Position numbers and translations under genes: made by a program. The notes beneath the pieces are model-generated. The model saw only the letters and a program-made list of their open reading frames with translations, was not told the DNA's origin and did not search any database. From Streptomyces viridiviolaceus (lineage in GTDB: Bacteria > Actinomycetota > Actinomycetes > Streptomycetales > Streptomycetaceae), in NCBI RefSeq assembly GCF_014650995.1, contig NZ_BMWA01000019.1, positions 1 through 43,701 on the forward strand: DNA of 43,701 nucleotides, written 5' to 3'. This document shows, in pieces, positions 7,104 through 14,555 of the stretch; the stretch's first letter is position 1, and the number at the start of each line of letters is the position of its first letter.

Positions 7104-8360
7104 ATGCCCGACAGCCAGCCGCAGCCGCCCCACTCGTCCTCGCCCTCGGGCCCGGCCGACCGCGGCGCGCTGCTGCTGTCCGGAGCCCGTCTCACCGACG
7201 GCCGGACCGTGGACGTACGGCTGTGCGCCGGACGCATCGAGGCGGTCGGCACGGCCGGCAGCCTCACGGCGGGCCGCGCGCCCGGCTCCGGCACGCGCCT
7301 GGACCTCACCGGCTACCTGCTCCTGCCCGCCCCCGTGGAACCCCACGCCCACGGCGACACCGCGCTCTCGGCCGACATCGGCGGACCCGTCTCCTACGAA
7401 CCCCGGGACGTGCAGCGCCGGGCCACGGAGGCCGCCCTGCTTCAGCTGGGGCACGGGGCGACGGAGCAGCGGGCGCACGTGCGCGTGGGTGACGTTCAGG
7501 GGCTGGGCGCGCTGACCGCCGTGCTGCGGGCACGGCGCTCGCTGCGCGGGCTGGCCGAGGTGACGACGGTGGCGGTGCCGAGGGTGCTGACGGGGACGGC
7601 AGGGGCCGACGGGCTGGCGATGCTGCGCGACGCGCTGAAGATGGGCGCGGACGTGGTGGGCGGGTGTCCGGACCTGGACCCCGATCCGGCGGGGTACGTG
7701 GAGGCGGTCCTCGAGGTCGCCTCCGAGCACGGCTGCCCCGTCGACCTGCACACGGACGCCGCCGACCCGGCGCGGCTGGCCCGGCTGGCGGCCATGGCGG
7801 GCGGGCTGCGCCCGGGGGTCGCCGTCGGCCCCTGCGCGGGCCTCGGCCGGCTGCCCGCCGAGATGGCCTCGCGGGCCGCGGACCAGCTCGCGGCGGCCGG
7901 GGTGACGGTGGTGTGCCTGCCGCAGGGCGGCTGCGGCAGCGTCGACCGTCGGGGCACGGCTCCGGTACGGCTGCTGCGGGCGGCCGGCGTACGGGTCACC
8001 GCGGGGAGCGGCGCCCTGCGGGACGTCTCCAACCCCGTGGGGCGCGGGGACCCCCTGGAGGCGGCGTATCTGCTGTCCTCACGCCACGGGCTGCGCCCCG
8101 AGGACGCCTACGAGGCGGTGAGCGCCACGGCACGGGCGGCGCTCGGACTGCCCGAGGTGCGGGTGGAGGCGGGTTTCCCGGCCGAGCTCCTCGCGGTGCG
8201 CGGGGAGCGGCTGGCGGGAGCGCTGTCACTGGCGTACAGCCGGATCGTGGTGCACCGGGGGCGCGTGGTGGCTCGGACCAGCGCGGTACGGGAGTACGGC
8301 GACTCCACGACCGCGGCGGACCTGGGGCTGCCCCGGCAGGCGCGGGGGGACGCGCCCTGA
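7104..8360 (+). CDS. Amidohydrolase-fold protein, cytosine deaminase-like, atypical active site
   Basis: A 418-aa member of the metal-dependent amidohydrolase superfamily, closest in layout to CodA-type deaminases. The N-terminal beta-sandwich part is ALLLSGARLTDGRTVDVRL. The metal site is His81 and His83 in EPHAHGD, His216 in DLHTDAAD and Asp307 in SGALRDVSNP. Two positions usual in cytosine deaminase look lost: the glutamate of the HCDE motif (Ala219 here) and the SHxxA histidine (VGPCAGL here). The ATG at 7104 has AGAGGAG upstream, and a TAGGCT -10-like box lies at 7038-7043. Deaminase activity is doubtful; a different hydrolase role or a lost activity is possible. Confidence 0.75.
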   Translation: MPDSQPQPPHSSSPSGPADRGALLLSGARLTDGRTVDVRLCAGRIEAVGTAGSLTAGRAPGSGTRLDLTGYLLLPAPVEPHAHGDTALSADIGGPVSYEPRDVQRRATEAALLQLGHGATEQRAHVRVGDVQGLGALTAVLRARRSLRGLAEVTTVAVPRVLTGTAGADGLAMLRDALKMGADVVGGCPDLDPDPAGYVEAVLEVASEHGCPVDLHTDAADPARLARLAAMAGGLRPGVAVGPCAGLGRLPAEMASRAADQLAAAGVTVVCLPQGGCGSVDRRGTAPVRLLRAAGVRVTAGSGALRDVSNPVGRGDPLEAAYLLSSRHGLRPEDAYEAVSATARAALGLPEVRVEAGFPAELLAVRGERLAGALSLAYSRIVVHRGRVVARTSAVREYGDSTTAADLGLPRQARGDAP

Positions 8361-8447
8361 CCGACGACCAGAGCGCTCCGCGAAGACCGGCCGGATGCGG
8401 CCGAACTCGTGCGGCGGCGGCGGCCGTCGGGGCGTACGGTCGGAAAC

Positions 8448-9104
8448 ATGCGCATTGTCATCGCTGGTGGTCATGGTCAGATCGCGCTGCGACTGGAACG
8501 GCTGCTCGCCGCGCGCGGGGACGAGGTCGCGGGCATCATCCGCAAGGCCGAACAGGCCGACGATCTGCGTGAGGCCGGCGCCGAACCGGTCGTGCTCGAC
8601 CTGGAGTCGGCCTCGGTGGAGGAGGTGGCGGAGCGGCTGCGGGGCGCGGACGCGGCGGTCTTCGCGGCGGGCGCGGGCCCGGGCAGCGGGGCGGCCCGCA
8701 AGGACACTGTGGACAAGGCGGCGGCCATCCTGTTCGCCGACGCGGCGGTCCGGGCGGGCGTACGGCGTTTCCTCATCGTGTCGTCCATGGGCGCCGACGC
8801 CGGACACCAGGGGAACGAAATCTTCGACGTCTACCTGCGCGCCAAGGGCGAGGCCGACGACTACGTGCGTTCGCTGGACGCGCTGGACTGGACGATCCTG
8901 CGGCCCGGCGCCCTGACGGACGACGCGGGCAAGGGCCTCGTACGCCTGGAGGCGCACACCGGCCGCGGCCCCGTCCCGCGCGACGACGTGGCCGCCGTCC
9001 TGGCGGAGTTGGTCGACACCCCGGCGACGAGCGGGCTGACCCTGGAGCTGATCGCCGGTTCGGCACCGGTGTCCGTGGCGGTGAAGTCGGTCGCCGGGAA
9101 CTGA
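8448..9104 (+). CDS. NAD(P)H-binding SDR-type protein
   Basis: A 218-aa compact Rossmann protein of the NAD(P)-binding_10 / SDR_a5 group. It begins MRIVIAGGHGQIALRL, a nucleotide loop in which the last glycine of GxxGxxG is alanine. The middle strands are AAVFAAGAGPGSG and RRFLIVSSMGAD, and WTILRPGALTD completes the usual fold. The ATG at 8448 follows a TACGGT -10-like box at 8435-8440 by only 7 nt, suggesting a leaderless message; no ribosome site is present. It lies 87 bp after the amidohydrolase gene. The substrate is unknown. Confidence 0.85.
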   Translation: MRIVIAGGHGQIALRLERLLAARGDEVAGIIRKAEQADDLREAGAEPVVLDLESASVEEVAERLRGADAAVFAAGAGPGSGAARKDTVDKAAAILFADAAVRAGVRRFLIVSSMGADAGHQGNEIFDVYLRAKGEADDYVRSLDALDWTILRPGALTDDAGKGLVRLEAHTGRGPVPRDDVAAVLAELVDTPATSGLTLELIAGSAPVSVAVKSVAGN

Positions 9105-9128
9105 GGGCGCCGGGCCGGGTCGCGGGGG

Positions 9129-9341
9129 TCAGAACAAGGGCAGCTGTCCGGGGAAGTCGGGGACCACGTACCCGTCCAAGGACGGCTGCACCGCACCGAG
9201 TTGCGCCGGACGCCGGGAACCGGGGCAGGAGACCAGGTCGCCGTTCTCCCGCGCGCCGGGCGGGTCGTGTCGCGCATACCGTCCGGCGACGACGGCGATC
9301 TCGCGACGGCACTCGGGGCAGGTTCTGCGACGGGACGACAT
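9129..9341 (-). CDS. Small Cys-containing hypothetical protein
   Basis: A 70-aa basic protein starting MSSRRRTCPECRREIAVVAG, with one CxxC pair and a third Cys in LVSCPGSRRP, and ending YVVPDFPGQLPLF. The pattern resembles half of a zinc ribbon with His (RYARHD) as a possible further ligand. The ATG at 9341 gives the conserved-looking N-terminus; a start seven codons earlier is possible. The gene is convergent with the upstream oxidoreductase (24 bp between stops). No function can be assigned. Confidence 0.65.
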   Translation of the reverse strand: MSSRRRTCPECRREIAVVAGRYARHDPPGARENGDLVSCPGSRRPAQLGAVQPSLDGYVVPDFPGQLPLF

Positions 9342-9420
9342 GGGCCCAGTGTGCCTGCACAACCCAGGAGCAGCGCCGCCCGATCATCGCCTGACCAGAG
9401 CCGTTCAAGGCAACGACAAA

Positions 9421-9456
9421 GAGCCCGCGATCTGCGTTTCCACAGATCACGGGCTC
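9421..9456 (-). terminator. Terminator downstream of the tRNA-like remnant
   Basis: 14-nt arms GAGCCCGTGATCTG / CAGATCGCGGGCTC (minus strand) with an 8-nt loop, followed by TTTGTCGTT. The single non-Watson-Crick position is U-G on the minus-strand RNA but A-C on the plus-strand RNA. The hairpin therefore fits termination of a leftward transcript such as the tRNA. Confidence 0.7.
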
Positions 9457-9469
9457 TCTGTTTCCCGTG

Positions 9470-9514
9470 TGGCGGCGCCAGGATTCGAACCTGGGAAGGC
9501 TGAGCCACACCGCC
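9470..9514 (-). pseudogene. tRNA-Tyr-like remnant, acceptor and T arms only
   Basis: Only 45 nt remain. The 5' acceptor GGCGGTG pairs with 3' CGCCGCC (one G-U), followed by discriminator A. The T arm CCAGG-TTCGAAT-CCTGG is intact. D arm, anticodon arm and most of the variable arm are absent; 5' GGCGGTGTG runs directly into GCTCAGCCTTCC. The ends match the actinobacterial tRNA-Tyr(GTA) consensus as I remember it, where the gene is about 84 nt with a long variable arm. The locus beside yajQ is, from memory, where the SLP1-type element integrates in S. coelicolor. It could be a decayed attachment site or an assembly error; without an anticodon it cannot act as a tRNA. Confidence 0.75.
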
Positions 9515-9746
9515 GGGGTCGCTGCCTGTCGAACCGCCTTTCGGCGGTGCTCCGTGGCAACGACGTAAACAATACCCGATGCGGAGGGGTGCTTCGCCAC
9601 CCGATTGATCACCACCCGGGGGGCGGGGGGTGGCTAGGCTTGTCCGGATGCGGCCGAGGTCCCTTGTCGGGCTCGGCGGCCGCACACGTATGCCGGACGG
9701 ACCCATACGCGGCCCGACACGCACCGAATACAAGGAGCCACAGGAC

Positions 9747-10235
9747 ATGGCCGACTCCAGTTTCGACATCGTCTCGAAGGTCGAGCGGCAGGAGGTCGAC
9801 AACGCCCTCAACCAGGCCGCCAAGGAGATCTCCCAGCGCTACGACTTCAAGGGCGTGGGCGCCTCGATCTCGTGGTCCGGTGACAAGATCCTCATGGAGG
9901 CCAACTCCGAGGACCGGGTCAATGCTGTCCTCGACGTCTTCCAGTCCAAGCTGATCAAGCGGGGTATCTCGCTGAAGGCCCTGGACGCGGGCGAGCCCCA
10001 GCTCTCCGGCAAGGAGTACAAGATCTTCGCCTCCATCGAGGAGGGCATCTCGCAGGAGAACGCGAAGAAGGTGGCGAAGATCATCCGTGACGAGGGCCCG
10101 AAGGGCGTGAAGGCCCAGGTGCAGGGCGACGAACTGCGCGTCAGCTCCAAGAGCCGGGACGACCTGCAGGCCGTCATCTCCCTGCTGAAGGGCAAGGACT
10201 TCGACTTCGCCCTGCAGTTCGTGAACTACCGGTGA
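9747..10235 (+). CDS. yajQ: YajQ-family nucleotide-binding protein (UPF0234)
   Basis: A 162-aa cytoplasmic protein with two RNP-like ferredoxin-fold domains. The N-terminus MADSSFDIVSKVERQEVDNA and the motif RYDFKG are diagnostic; the second half has KEYKIFASIEEGISQENAKK and ends in DFALQFVNYR. Family members bind nucleotides, and one Xanthomonas member binds cyclic di-GMP and controls transcription; the role here is not known. The ATG has AAGGAG 11 nt upstream, far better than earlier in-frame starts. It lies upstream of a strong terminator and adjacent to the tRNA-like remnant. Confidence 0.96.
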   Translation: MADSSFDIVSKVERQEVDNALNQAAKEISQRYDFKGVGASISWSGDKILMEANSEDRVNAVLDVFQSKLIKRGISLKALDAGEPQLSGKEYKIFASIEEGISQENAKKVAKIIRDEGPKGVKAQVQGDELRVSSKSRDDLQAVISLLKGKDFDFALQFVNYR

Positions 10236-10310
10236 TCCACGGCCGTCGGTGAGCCACGATCACCGGGGTCTCCGCCGGGCCGGGCGGCCCGGCCACGGCA
10301 GGCACGCACG

Positions 10311-10346
10311 GAGAAGGGTGGGCACCCGGCGGTGCCCACCCTTCTC
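10311..10346. terminator. Bidirectional terminator between yajQ and glsB-like gene
   Basis: A perfect 15-bp stem (GAGAAGGGTGGGCAC / GTGCCCACCCTTCTC) with a 6-nt loop. It lies 76 bp after the yajQ stop and 27 bp after the stop of the convergent gene. Confidence 0.85.
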
Positions 10347-10373
10347 GCCTGCCGGCCGCGGTCCGGGGCGCGG

Positions 10374-10640
10374 TCAGTCGCGTGAGTTGCCGAACAGGAT
10401 GCGGTAGGCGATCAGGAGGACGAGTGAGCCGCCGATCGCCGCGGCCCAGGTCGCGCCGTCGTAGAAGTCCTTGCTGATCGGATGGTCCAGCCAGCGGGCC
10501 GAGATCCAGCCACCGACGAACGCGCCCGCGACTCCGATGAGGGTCGTGCCGACGAGGCCCCCCGGGTCACGGCCGGGCAGCAGGAATTTGGCGATGGCTC
10601 CGGCCAACAGTCCCAGAATGATCCAGCTGATGACGGTCAT
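10374..10640 (-). CDS. GlsB/YeaQ/YmgE family membrane protein
   Basis: An 88-aa small membrane protein of the transglycosylase-associated / GlsB group. It has three hydrophobic segments: ISWIILGLLAGAIAKFLLPG (2-22), LVGTTLIGVAGAFVGGWI (29-46) and WAAAIGGSLVLLIAYRILFG (65-84). The GRDPGG loop between the first two is the family hallmark. Members are stress-associated in several bacteria; molecular function is unclear. The ATG at 10640 starts directly before the first helix, whereas an upstream frame adds an unlikely Arg/Thr-rich stretch. Confidence 0.9.
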   Translation of the reverse strand: MTVISWIILGLLAGAIAKFLLPGRDPGGLVGTTLIGVAGAFVGGWISARWLDHPISKDFYDGATWAAAIGGSLVLLIAYRILFGNSRD

Positions 10641-10779
10641 GCCCCAACCCTGCCCTTTCCCGCTGTGCCCGCGCTGTCCCGGCTCTGTGGGTCGTTCTTC
10701 CGCGCGTGTTCTTGTCCTCGTGGTGAAGAGGACGTACTGACGGCATGCGTCGGTTGCACTGGTCAGTAGGGTGCGAGGC

Positions 10780-12024
10780 ATGACACCTGCGGGTTCTCAG
10801 CTACGCCGCACCTTGGGCGTGGGCGACGCGGTAGTGGTGGGGCTCGGTTCCATGGTGGGAGCCGGGATCTTCGCCGCGCCGGCGCCCGCGGCGCACGCGG
10901 CCGGGTCCGGACTGCTGCTCGGGCTGGCCGTGGCCGCCGTGGTCGCCTACTGCAACGCCATGTCGTCGGCACGGCTGGCCGCCCTGTACCCGGCCTCCGG
11001 CGGCACGTACGTCTACGGGCGCGAGCGGCTCGGGGAGTTCTGGGGATACCTCGCGGGCTGGTCGTTCGTCGTCGGCAAGACGGCTTCCTGCGCCGCCATG
11101 GCGCTCACCGTGGGCGCGTACGTCTGGCCGGGTCAGGCGCATGCGGTGGCGGTCGCCGCCGTGGTGGCACTGACCGCGGTGAACTACGCCGGCATCCAGA
11201 AGTCCGCCTGGCTGACGCGGGCGATCGTGACGGTGGTCCTGGCTGTCCTCGCTTCCGTGGTCGTGGTGTGTCTGGGGTCCGGACGGTCCGACGTGGGACG
11301 GCTGGACATCGGGCTGTCGGGCGGCGTCGGCGGCGTGCTGCAGGCGGCCGGTCTGCTGTTCTTCGCGTTCGCGGGGTACGCGCGCATCGCGACCCTCGGC
11401 GAGGAGGTGCGGGACCCGGCGCGCACGATTCCCCGCGCGATCCCGCTGGCCCTGGGCATCGCACTGGCGGTGTACGGATGTGTGATGCTGGCTGTCCTTT
11501 CCGTACTGGGGTCGGGTGGCCTCGGCGAGGCGACCGCGCCGCTGGCCGACGCGGTGCGTGCGGCCGGCGTGCCCGGACTGGCTCCGGTCGTGCGGGTGGG
11601 CGCCGCCGTGGCCGCGCTGGGTTCCCTCCTTGCCTTGATCCTGGGCGTGTCGCGGACGACTCTGGCCATGGCCAGGGACCGTCACCTGCCCGGCGCGCTG
11701 GCGGCGGTGCACCCGCGTTCCCAGGTGCCGCACCGGGCGGAGCTGGCCGTGGGTGCGGTGGTCGCGGTCCTCGCCGCCACGGTGGACGTGCGGGACGCGA
11801 TCGGCTTCTCCTCCTTCGGTGTGCTGGCGTACTACGCGGTGGCAAACGCCTCGGCCTGGACGCTGCACCCGTCGCCGACGGCGCGGGTCGTGCCGGCCGT
11901 GGGCCTGGCCGGGTGCGCGGTACTGGCGTTCTCACTTCCGGTGGGGTCGGTGGTGGCGGGCGCGGGTGTGCTGACGCTGGGCGTGGCGGCGTACGCGGTG
12001 CGGCGGCGGGCCGTGACGCGGTAG
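10780..12024 (+). CDS. APC-superfamily amino acid permease
   Basis: A 414-aa transporter with about 12 membrane segments. The first helix carries the APC signature GSMVGAGIFAAPAPAAHAAG. Helix 3 has YPASGGTYVYGRERLGEFWGYLAGW, and the cytosolic loop FAGYARIATLGEEVRDPARTIPRAI is the family consensus. The substrate, probably an amino acid or amine, is not predictable. A TAGGGT box (10767-10772) ends 7 nt before the ATG at 10780, which suggests a leaderless transcript; a GTG at 10771 is the alternative. It is divergent from the glsB-like gene. Confidence 0.92.
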   Translation: MTPAGSQLRRTLGVGDAVVVGLGSMVGAGIFAAPAPAAHAAGSGLLLGLAVAAVVAYCNAMSSARLAALYPASGGTYVYGRERLGEFWGYLAGWSFVVGKTASCAAMALTVGAYVWPGQAHAVAVAAVVALTAVNYAGIQKSAWLTRAIVTVVLAVLASVVVVCLGSGRSDVGRLDIGLSGGVGGVLQAAGLLFFAFAGYARIATLGEEVRDPARTIPRAIPLALGIALAVYGCVMLAVLSVLGSGGLGEATAPLADAVRAAGVPGLAPVVRVGAAVAALGSLLALILGVSRTTLAMARDRHLPGALAAVHPRSQVPHRAELAVGAVVAVLAATVDVRDAIGFSSFGVLAYYAVANASAWTLHPSPTARVVPAVGLAGCAVLAFSLPVGSVVAGAGVLTLGVAAYAVRRRAVTR

Positions 12025-12335
12025 GTCGGGGGCCGCGGTGGCCAGTGGCTTCGGGGCGGTGACGGCGAGCGGGGCGGTGTTGCGAGCGGGGCTCGCTGCG
12101 TGCCGGTCAGTGCTTCCGGTGGCGATGGCGGGCGCCGGGCTCGCGGCGTGCCGGTCAGGTGTGGCGGGACACCGTGGGAGGCCGCGTTCGGAACACCGGC
12201 CGGGGGTGACCCGGGCGCGGTAGGCGGTAGGCGGTAGGCCTTCACGCTGTGTTCTGCTCCCCGACCGCCTCCTGGGAGCCGCCGGCTGTACGGTTCGCTG
12301 CCGACCGTCGCCCGGTGGGCCTGGTGGCCGCCCTC
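12025..12335. other. Noncoding interval with short repeats
   Basis: 311 bp between the permease stop and the convergent SUKH gene. It contains an imperfect direct repeat around 12089-12108 and 12139-12158 (GGGCTCGC-GCGTGCCGGTCAG core) and three tandem copies of GCGGTAG. A 61-codon open frame is present but has no recognisable features. Confidence 0.5.
12217..12237. repeat. Three tandem copies of a 7-bp unit
   Basis: GCGGTAG is repeated exactly three times in a noncoding stretch. It is a minor tandem repeat with no evident function. Confidence 0.8.
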
Positions 12336-12929
12336 TCAGGACGCCTGCGCGGGCGGTAGACCGGTCGCCGTGAAGTCACTCGCCGTCCGTATGCGGAAGT
12401 CGGCCCAAGGGGCCATATCGCCTCCCTCGTTCACCTCCTCGTACCAGCCGGTGCCGTCGACCCAGGCGCGCAGCCAGTCCTCGAGGGCCGGGGCGTCGAC
12501 GAACCAGGCGTGGTCGGCGTCCCCGGGGTTCGGCTCGAAGAGCAGGACCGTGGCCTGTGGGGAGCGACAGTCCACGCACGCGTACATCGCGCAGCCCCAG
12601 TGGGATATCGGCAGGACGCCCTCGGGCCAGGGCCAGTCGGGGTCCTGGAGGCCGCTCTCGCGGTTGGCCAGGTACTGTGCGACGGCGGCGGGCTCTCCGG
12701 CGGGCGAGCTGTCGAGCAGGGGCAACAGGCCGTACTCCGGGCCGAATCCGCCGTCCCCTATCCGGCGGTAGAGCTCGGCCAGCAGAGGAGGCAGGGGGAA
12801 GCCCAGCGCGGCCTCGGCGCGGGCCTGCGTGGCGGCGTCGACGGGCTCGGGGAGGGAAGCCCAGCCCCACGGACGGTTGTTGCGGGCCTTGGCCGCCACC
12901 CGTGCCAGCAACTGCTCGATCTCGGTCAT
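12336..12929 (-). CDS. SMI1/KNR4 (SUKH) family protein
   Basis: A 197-aa SUKH-fold protein. Residues 26-60 carry the superfamily core: LPEPVDAATQARAEAALGFPLPPLLAELYRRI followed by GDGGFGPEYGLLPL. Later conserved pieces are VLPISHWGCAMYACVD and DADHAWFVDAPALEDWLRAW. SUKH proteins often serve as immunity proteins in toxin systems, but isolated chromosomal copies such as this one have no toxin beside them. I see no polymorphic toxin in this window, so the role stays open. The ATG has no strong ribosome site. Confidence 0.85.
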   Translation of the reverse strand: MTEIEQLLARVAAKARNNRPWGWASLPEPVDAATQARAEAALGFPLPPLLAELYRRIGDGGFGPEYGLLPLLDSSPAGEPAAVAQYLANRESGLQDPDWPWPEGVLPISHWGCAMYACVDCRSPQATVLLFEPNPGDADHAWFVDAPALEDWLRAWVDGTGWYEEVNEGGDMAPWADFRIRTASDFTATGLPPAQAS

Positions 12930-13014
12930 GAGTTCATCATGCGGGCCACCACTGACATCCGGGCGAGCCTGTGGACAACCCGGCGGTTGTGGAAACAGAG
13001 CCGCCCGCCTGCCG

Positions 13015-13431
13015 CTACCAGCCGTTTTGCTGAGTGCTGCCCGTGGCCGTGAACGGCTGGTCCGTCCGTACGATCTCGCGCCCGAGCGGCAGCAGCGACA
13101 CCGGGATCAGCTTGAAGTTGGCGATGCCGAGCGGGATGCCGATGATCGTGACGCACAGCGCGATGCCGGTGACGATGTGGCCGATGGCCAGCCACCAGCC
13201 GGCGAGGACGAGCCACAGCACGTTGCCGATGCAGGAGGGCGCGCCCGCGCCCCGGCGCTCGACCGTCGTGTACCCGAAGGGCCACAGGGCGTAGACGCCG
13301 ATACGGAAGGCGGCGATGCCGAACGGGATACCAATGATCGTGATGCACAGCAGCAGCCCCGCGACCAGGTAACCGAGGAACAGCCAGAAGCCGCTGAGTA
13401 GGAGCCATATGACATTGAGGATGGTCTTCAC
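13015..13431 (-). CDS. YccF-domain membrane protein
   Basis: A 138-aa membrane protein with two tandem YccF units. Each has a hydrophobic stretch followed by the motif TIIGIP: CITIIGIPFGIAAFRIG in the first and CVTIIGIPLGIANFKLIP in the second. The linker YALWPFGYTTVERRG is also typical. The function of the family is unknown. Its ATG overlaps the stop of htpX by four bases (ATGA), so the two are co-translated. Confidence 0.9.
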   Translation of the reverse strand: MKTILNVIWLLLSGFWLFLGYLVAGLLLCITIIGIPFGIAAFRIGVYALWPFGYTTVERRGAGAPSCIGNVLWLVLAGWWLAIGHIVTGIALCVTIIGIPLGIANFKLIPVSLLPLGREIVRTDQPFTATGSTQQNGW

Positions 13432-14291
13432 TGCTGGTGACCTGCCATCTTCTCGAGTCGGGCGATCCGCTCCGCCATCGGCGGATGGGTGGAGAACATC
13501 TTCGAGAGGCCCTGTCCCGGGCGGAACGGGTTCGCGATCATCATGTGACTGGCGGTCTCGATACGGGGCTCCGGCGGCAGCGGAAGCTGCTTGGTGCCCA
13601 TCTCGAGCTTGCGCAGGGCGCTGGCGAGGGCGATCGGGTCGCCGGTGAGCTGAGCGCCGGAGGCGTCGGCCTCGTACTCCCTGGAGCGGCTGATGGCCAG
13701 TTGGATGAGGGTGGCGGCGAGCGGGCCGAGGATCATGATCAGGAGCATGCCCAGCAGACCGGGGCCGTCGTCGTCGTTGGACCGGCCGATGGGGATCAGC
13801 CAGGCGAAGTTGACCAGGAACATGATCACGGAGGCGAGGGCGCCGGCGACCGACGAGATCAGGATGTCGCGGTTGTAGACGTGACTGAGCTCGTGGCCGA
13901 TGACACCGCGCAGCTCACGCTCGTCGAGCAGGCGCAGGATGCCTTCGGTGCAGCACACGGCGGCATTGCGTGGGTTGCGTCCGGTCGCGAAGGCGTTGGG
14001 TGCCTCCGTCGGGGAGATGTAGAGGCGGGGCATGGGCTGGCGGGCCTGGGTGGAGAGGTCGCGGACCATGCGGTACAACGCCGGGGCCTCGAACTCGCTC
14101 ACCGGGCGGGCGCGCATCGCGCGCAGCGCGAGCTTGTCGCTGTTCCAGTACGCGTACGCGTTCGTGCCCAGGGCGACGAGGACGGCGACGACGAGCCCGG
14201 CTCGGCCGAAGAAGCTGCCGATGACGATGATGAGCGCGGACAGTCCCCCGAGGAGTACTGCGGTCCTGAGCCCGTTGTGCCGGCGGTGCAC
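13428..14291 (-). CDS. htpX: HtpX-like zinc metalloprotease
   Basis: A 287-aa M48 membrane protease for quality control of membrane proteins. Two N-terminal hydrophobic segments (about residues 10-27 and 32-48) precede the catalytic domain. The zinc site is HELSH at 133-137, with catalytic Glu134; the third ligand is the Glu in SREYEADASGA. A second hydrophobic pair follows the HExxH helix. The GTG at 14291 (VHRRHNG) has GGAGGG upstream. A start 34 codons earlier lacks support and gives a non-family extension. It overlaps the YccF gene downstream by four bases. Confidence 0.94.
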   Translation of the reverse strand: MHRRHNGLRTAVLLGGLSALIIVIGSFFGRAGLVVAVLVALGTNAYAYWNSDKLALRAMRARPVSEFEAPALYRMVRDLSTQARQPMPRLYISPTEAPNAFATGRNPRNAAVCCTEGILRLLDERELRGVIGHELSHVYNRDILISSVAGALASVIMFLVNFAWLIPIGRSNDDDGPGLLGMLLIMILGPLAATLIQLAISRSREYEADASGAQLTGDPIALASALRKLEMGTKQLPLPPEPRIETASHMMIANPFRPGQGLSKMFSTHPPMAERIARLEKMAGHQQ

Positions 14292-14555
14292 GGTACGCCC
14301 TCCAAGTCGTGCAGCAGGGGAACCCTTTGCTTGCTGATCTCGCTCGCTGTGGTTGCTTCCTGGTCTCCGATGCCACTGGTGCCGTGGCGTCACATCCAGT
14401 GGACCCTTCCGTACTGGTCAACGCCAGGCGACGGCCGCCAGTTCCCTGGTGGGTACGGCGGGCACGCGTGGGCCGTCCGGGTGACGTGCCCGGCGTACGG
14501 CACGCGCGCGTGGGAGCCGGGTGCCCCACGCGCGCGTGGTGAAAGGCGGCGAGTG
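14292..14555. other. Intergenic region between nuoN and htpX
   Basis: 264 bp holding the nuo operon terminator hairpin near its right end and, by position, the htpX promoter. No gene or recognisable operator was found. Confidence 0.6.
14501..14538 (-). terminator. Terminator of the nuo operon
   Basis: 14-bp perfect arms (CACGCGCGCGTGGG / CCCACGCGCGCGTG) with a 10-nt loop, 17 bp after the nuoN stop. The outer 12 bases of each arm are themselves palindromic (CACGCGCGCGTG), so alternating CG tracts occur twice. Confidence 0.8.

Noticed and set aside
9533..9548. ACCGCC-GAAA-GGCGGT hairpin upstream of the tRNA remnant
   Set aside because: The GNRA-closed stem is stable but short and common in this GC-rich DNA; there is no evidence that it is part of a tRNA or riboswitch.
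12038..12223. 61-codon open frame after the permease
   Set aside because: It consists largely of the local imperfect repeat, has no family features and no strong ribosome site.
12336..12929. SUKH protein as an immunity protein of a toxin system
   Set aside because: No toxin gene lies on either side, so an immunity role is not supported by the context.
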